8,488 nt of DNA from an uncultured Holophagales bacterium (GTDB lineage: Bacteria; Acidobacteriota; Thermoanaerobaculia; UBA5066), in the NCBI GenBank assembly GCA_937864895.1, contig CALMDF010000297.1:1-8488 (forward strand). Reading direction: 5' to 3'. The number at the start of each line of letters is the position of its first letter. The stretch's first letter is position 1. Under the pieces are notes generated by a model. The model saw only the letters and a program-made list of their open reading frames with translations, had not been told where the DNA came from and did not search any database. Positions 6,501 to 8,488 of this stretch are shown here, piece by piece. A program made the translations under genes and the position numbers.

Positions 6501-6864
6501 GCGGCAGGCTCCCCTGGATCTTCGACAGGTACTCGAGGACACGCGAGCGGGCCCAGTAGAGGTCGGTGCCGTCCTCGAAGATGACGTAGACGAACGAGTA
6601 GCCGAAGTCCGAGAAGCCGCGAATCGTCTTCACCTTCGGCGCCCCGAGGAGGGCGGTGACGATCGGGTAGGTCACCTGGTCCTCGAGGATGTCGGGGCTC
6701 CGGTCCCACCTCGAGAGGACGATGACCTGCGTGTCGGAGAGGTCGGGGATCGCGTCGAGCGGCACGTCCCGGAGCGCGCGGAACGCGAGGAGGACCGCGA
6801 CCGCCCAGAGGGCGAGGACGAGGAACTTGTTCTCCGCCGAGAAGCGGATGATTCGCCTGATCAC
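3532..6864 (-). CDS. cusA: CusA-type Cu(I)/Ag(I) RND efflux pump
   Basis: This 1110-residue inner-membrane proton antiporter (E. coli CusA has 1047) should export monovalent copper or silver from periplasm and cytosol through the CusCBA channel. There are twelve predicted membrane segments: one near 14-33, five between about 343 and 497, one at 567-587, and five between about 927 and 1092. Compared from memory with E. coli CusA, the periplasmic metal triad M573/M623/M672 corresponds to Met603 (LYMPTTLPG), Met653 (DPAPLSM) and Met725 (RIDMLSTG). The proton relay D405/E939/K984 corresponds to Asp404, Glu994 and Lys1037. The fourth segment (SLGGIAISIG) lacks the extra Asp of CzcA-type divalent pumps. 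Two insertions relative to E. coli are about 36 residues (after 497, cytoplasmic loop) and about 23 residues (around 667-695). The start is GTG at 6864, with GAGGAGG five bases upstream overlapping the cusB stop, so it is co-translated with cusB. Confidence 0.95.
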   Translation of the reverse strand: MIRRIIRFSAENKFLVLALWAVAVLLAFRALRDVPLDAIPDLSDTQVIVLSRWDRSPDILEDQVTYPIVTALLGAPKVKTIRGFSDFGYSFVYVIFEDGTDLYWARSRVLEYLSKIQGSLPQGVKTEIGPDATGVGWVYQYALVDESGQTSLDELRSYQDWFLRYQLQSVQGVAEVATVGGMARQYQVTVDPNRLAAYGISLEAVSDALRRSNDEVGGRLIEISGREYMVRGRGYLKGTADIEKVVVKTDERGTPVTIRDLGSVALGPDLRRGLAELDGKGETVGGIVVMRSGENALHVIERVKARIDELRPSLPPGVKLVTTYDRSTLIESAIDNLKGKLIEEIVIVSIVILIFLWHVPSALVPILTIPVSVLLAFIPLHLMGITVNIMSLGGIAISIGVLVDGAIVEVENAYKKLQIWNDTGRKGDFHAVRLEALMEVGPSVFFSLLVIAVSFLPIFTLVDQEGRLFTPLAWSKNFAMAIAAVLAITLDPAMRMLFARMDPFRFGFAHGGGNALARLVRLPARLVEKAVNAVAVGTYHAEEKHPVSKVLFRLYDPVCRAVLRHPKKVIAVSLLVLVSTVPVYLSLGSEFMPPLHEGTILYMPTTLPGISVTEAAKLLQTQDRILATFPEVERVFGKAGRAETSTDPAPLSMMETTVILKPEDEWRPKDRWFSPWAPEWLSAVLRHVWRDRITYEELIGEMDRALKIPGSTNAWTMPIKGRIDMLSTGIRTPIGVKVFGSDLAEIERIGAEVEAAVKTLPATRSAFAERVAGGYFVDFELDRDALARYGLTAADANMAIMTAIGGETVTTTVEGRERYSVNVRYPRELREDLSSLSRVLVPTMSGAQVPLGQLADIRLVTGPSMIRNENGLLSGYVYVDFDTSKEDVGRFVEKAKAAVEERVTVPTGTSLLWSGQWENMVRVRERLEVVIPVTLVLIFFLMYANTKSVTKTLIIVLAVPFSVVGAVWYLWLLDYNMSIAVWVGMIALMGLDAETGIFMLLFLDLAHDEAKKKGLLRNLPDLVEAVVHGAVKRIRPKAMTVLSAFFGLLPIMWSTGVGADMMKRIAAPMVGGLVTSFALELLVYPAVYLLWKKRELPGPGTPEASAVAPA

Positions 6865-6869
6865 GCTCG

Positions 6870-6876
6870 CCTCCTC
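6870..6876 (-). promoter_or_regulatory. cusA ribosome binding site overlapping the cusB stop
   Basis: The minus strand reads GAGGAGG, five bases before the cusA GTG (6864), and its first two bases overlap the cusB TGA (6877-6875). It supports the GTG start and indicates translational coupling of cusB and cusA. Confidence 0.75.
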
Positions 6877-8347
6877 AGTGCCTGTGCCCGGCGTCCGGCG
6901 CGGACGTCGGCGTCGCGGGCGCGGCGTGGCCTTCGTGTCCCGTCGTCGGCGTCACGCCGTCCCTCATCCCGGCGAGGGCCGAGGCGAGGCGCGATTCGGA
7001 GTCGACGAGGAAGCTCGCCCCGAGGGCGATCTCCTCCCCTTCCTCGAGACCGGAGAGGATCTCCCACGATCCGCCCCCCTGCTCGCCGACCGTCACCTCC
7101 CGCGGCTCGAGGACCCCCTCCCCCTTCGAGACGAAGACGACCTTTCGCGTCCCGCTGTCGAGGACGGCGTCGGCCGGCACCGTCAGCGCCGTCCGCGGTG
7201 CGCTCTCGAGGACGACGTCCGCGAACATCTCGGGCTTGAGCTCCTCGCGGGGGTTCGCGAACTCGAGGCGGACCTTCGCCGTCCGGGTCTTCTCGTCGAG
7301 CGACGGGTAGATGTACGTCACCTTTCCCGTCCAGCTCTGCCCCGGGCGGTAGGCGAGGGTCATCCGCCCCGTCTGCCCCACCTTCACGCGGGGCAGCTCC
7401 GACTCGTAGACGTCGGCGAGGACCCAGACGGACGAGAGGTCGACGATGTCGAAGAGCGTGTCGGCCGGCATCACCTTCATGCCGTGGAAGGCCGTCCGCG
7501 CCGTCACATAGCCGGAAATCGGCGCGTAGATCGGGAAGCTCCGGAGGGGTTCGCCGCGCGCCTCGAGGGCCGCGATGTCCTTCTCGGCCACTTCCCAGAG
7601 CCGGAGGCGCTGCCGGGTCGCCTCGAGGAGGCGTTCGGCCCCCTCGCGCGCCGTGGCGTCGGCCGACGGGCCGAGGGCGCGGACGGCCCGGAGCGCGAGG
7701 AGGAGCTCCTGCTGCGTGGCGAAGAGCTCGGGGCTGTAGACGTGGGCGAGGACGTCGCCCTTTCGGACGTACTTCCCGGTGAAGTCGGCGGCGACGTGCT
7801 CGACGTAGGCCTCGAAACGCGTGTGGACGTGGTGGACCCGCCGTTCGTCGTAGGCGACGCGGCCGACCGTCCGGATTCCCGTGCCGAAGGTTCCCCGCTC
7901 GACCTTCGCGGTCCTGAGCGAGAGGAGCTGGCGCTTGCGGGCGTCGATCGTCACGGTCGCGAAACCGGGGACGCCCGCGTCGCCCGCGCCCCCCCCCGAC
8001 GCGCCCTCCTCCCTCTTCACGAGGTCCATGCCGCAGATCGGGCAGCTCCCCTTCTCGGCCTTCACGATCTCCGGGTGCATCGGGCAGACCCAGGTCTCGT
8101 GCGCCGCGGCCGGCGCGGCCGCGGCGTCCTCCTTCGGGACGAGGTCCATGCCGCAGATCGGGCAGCTCCCCTTCCCGTCCTTGACGACCTCCGGGTGCAT
8201 GGGGCAGATGTACGTCTTCGCCCCGGCCGAGGCCGGGGGCTTTCCGCCGCCGCAGCCGGTCACGAGAAGGACCGCCGGAACGGCGAGCGCGAAGAGCAGG
8301 ACCGCGAAGAGCGCGGCGAGGGTCGGATTCTTCTTCGTGCGGTTCAT
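6875..8347 (-). CDS. cusB: CusB-type periplasmic adaptor lipoprotein with two heavy-metal-binding domains
   Basis: This 490-residue membrane fusion protein would link the CusA pump to an outer-membrane channel and pass metal to the pump. A lipoprotein signal (hydrophobic 10-30, lipobox LVTGC, Cys32) tethers it to a membrane. Two metal-binding domains follow: YICPMHPEVV...CPICGMDLV (46-70) and WVCPMHPEIV...CPICGMDLV (86-110), each with Cys, Met-His and CxxCGM ligands. A Gly-rich linker (115-125) precedes the adaptor body: barrel and lipoyl-like pieces (TVGRVAYDERR; GYVTARTAFHGMKVMPADTL), an alpha-hairpin starting at YSPELFATQQELLLALR, and a C-terminal domain ending in a His-rich tail (GHEGHAA...DAGHRH). 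The ATG at 8347 is chosen over the GTG at 8362 because GAGGAG (8360-8355) would be its ribosome binding site and the GTG frame would start inside that site. The stop is 10 bases before the cusA start. E. coli CusB lacks the CPMHP domains; here they may replace the CusF chaperone (inference). Confidence 0.93.
   Translation of the reverse strand: MNRTKKNPTLAALFAVLLFALAVPAVLLVTGCGGGKPPASAGAKTYICPMHPEVVKDGKGSCPICGMDLVPKEDAAAAPAAAHETWVCPMHPEIVKAEKGSCPICGMDLVKREEGASGGGAGDAGVPGFATVTIDARKRQLLSLRTAKVERGTFGTGIRTVGRVAYDERRVHHVHTRFEAYVEHVAADFTGKYVRKGDVLAHVYSPELFATQQELLLALRAVRALGPSADATAREGAERLLEATRQRLRLWEVAEKDIAALEARGEPLRSFPIYAPISGYVTARTAFHGMKVMPADTLFDIVDLSSVWVLADVYESELPRVKVGQTGRMTLAYRPGQSWTGKVTYIYPSLDEKTRTAKVRLEFANPREELKPEMFADVVLESAPRTALTVPADAVLDSGTRKVVFVSKGEGVLEPREVTVGEQGGGSWEILSGLEEGEEIALGASFLVDSESRLASALAGMRDGVTPTTGHEGHAAPATPTSAPDAGHRH
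7989..7997 (-). repeat. Homopolymeric G9 tract in cusB
   Basis: Nine consecutive G on the coding strand (nine C on the plus strand) encode part of the SGGG linker between the second metal-binding domain and the adaptor body. Loss or gain of a base would frameshift cusB after the two metal-binding domains. Confidence 0.7.
8001..8208. repeat. Direct repeat encoding the tandem metal-binding domains
   Basis: Bases 8019-8054 and 8139-8174 are identical (36 bases), exactly 120 bases apart. Similarity continues through 8088/8208, with 65 of 70 bases the same, and fades out upstream near 8001/8121. The unit is 40 codons, equal to the spacing of the two CPMHP...CPICGMDLV domains of cusB, so the second domain arose by internal duplication or is kept similar by gene conversion. 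Confidence 0.85.
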
Positions 8348-8354
8348 GGGGTCT

Positions 8355-8360
8355 CTCCTC
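8355..8360 (-). promoter_or_regulatory. cusB ribosome binding site
   Basis: The minus strand reads GAGGAG seven bases before the ATG at 8347. It overlaps the stop codon of the upstream gene (TGA 8361-8359). It decides the cusB start: the in-frame GTG at 8362 would be upstream of its own ribosome binding site. Confidence 0.75.
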
Positions 8361-8488
8361 ACATCGCGCCGCCGGCGCTCATCGCGGCCGGGGCGGCGGG
8401 GGCGGCGGAAGGGGTCATCGCGGCGGCGCCCTCGAGGCTCAGCTCGAGGAGGGCCGCCCGGGCCGTCCGGAAGCCGGCGAGGCGCGCG
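8359..8488 (-). CDS. C-terminal end of a probable TolC-family outer-membrane channel protein
   Basis: The reading frame enters from beyond 8488 and stops at TGA 8361-8359, giving 42 codons. It starts ARLAGFRTARAALLELSLEG, an amphipathic Leu/Ala/Arg helix like the end of CusC/CzcC-type TolC proteins, and continues with a low-complexity Ala/Pro/Met tail (AAAMTPSAAPAAPAAMSAG, final GAM). It is 11 bases upstream of the cusB start, and its stop overlaps the cusB ribosome binding site, so it belongs to the same operon. The usual order of such operons is outer-membrane protein, adaptor, pump, which fits. The visible part is too short to prove the family; another operon protein is possible. The Met-rich tail after the helix is unusual. 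Confidence 0.5.
   Translation of the reverse strand, partial: ARLAGFRTARAALLELSLEGAAAMTPSAAPAAPAAMSAGGAM

Noticed and set aside
860..6709. An uninterrupted minus-strand frame of about 1,950 codons running antisense to the ligase and methyltransferase and through cusA in another frame
   Set aside because: Its translation is mostly Arg, Pro, Gly, Asp and Glu with no domain motif. Long stop-free shadow frames are expected in DNA this GC-rich, and the genes beneath it have clear family motifs.
2890..7239. A plus-strand frame of about 1,450 codons crossing the methyltransferase and antisense to cusA and cusB
   Set aside because: Same composition artefact. It is extremely Arg/Asp/Gly-rich, has no recognisable domain, and overlaps three well-supported genes.
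8348..8362. GTG at 8362 as an earlier cusB start
   Set aside because: The GAGGAG ribosome binding site would lie inside the added codons, and the ATG at 8347 has ideal spacing and gives a normal lipoprotein signal.

Overview
The window is very GC-rich (roughly 70% by eye) and fully packed with protein-coding genes. It most likely comes from a diderm bacterium, and I favour Acidobacteriota (Thermoanaerobaculia-like). The reasons are the tandem short prepilin genes with MKRNRQGFTLIELL-type N-termini, an outer-membrane-spanning RND efflux system, and high GC with strong Shine-Dalgarno sites on some genes but none on others. Myxococcota or another GC-rich diderm phylum cannot be excluded. No tRNA, rRNA, CRISPR array or insertion sequence is visible.

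Layout from left to right: (1) positions 1-71 (minus) hold the N-terminus of a type IV pilin-like gene that runs off the window. (2) Positions 246-737 (minus) hold a complete GspG/PilA-like prepilin, separated from the first by a 174-base spacer with nested palindromes. (3) Positions 818-2350 (plus) hold an ATP-grasp peptide ligase of the PGM1-related type. (4) Positions 2417-3487 (plus) hold a class I SAM-dependent methyltransferase of the Rv2258c type. (5) Positions 3532-8488 (minus) hold a heavy-metal efflux operon read right to left: the tail of a probable TolC-family outer-membrane gene, then cusB, then cusA. The methyltransferase and cusA converge on a 44-base spacer with G-quadruplex-capable, self-complementary sequence.

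The efflux genes should work together. The CusA-type RND pump keeps all three periplasmic copper/silver-binding methionines and the proton-relay Asp/Glu/Lys of E. coli CusA. CusB is a lipoprotein adaptor carrying two tandem Cys-rich heavy-metal-binding domains, and the upstream TolC-like protein would complete the channel. The plus-strand pair (ligase and methyltransferase) could modify a small peptide or amino-acid metabolite, but that is only an inference from domain content and adjacency.

The points most worth checking are: the rewritten transmembrane methionine relay of CusA (two Met positions replaced by a Glu/Arg pair), the DNA-level duplication of the metal-binding domain in cusB, the ligase-methyltransferase pair with probable leaderless starts, the mirrored G-rich convergent spacer, and the nested palindromes between the prepilin genes.
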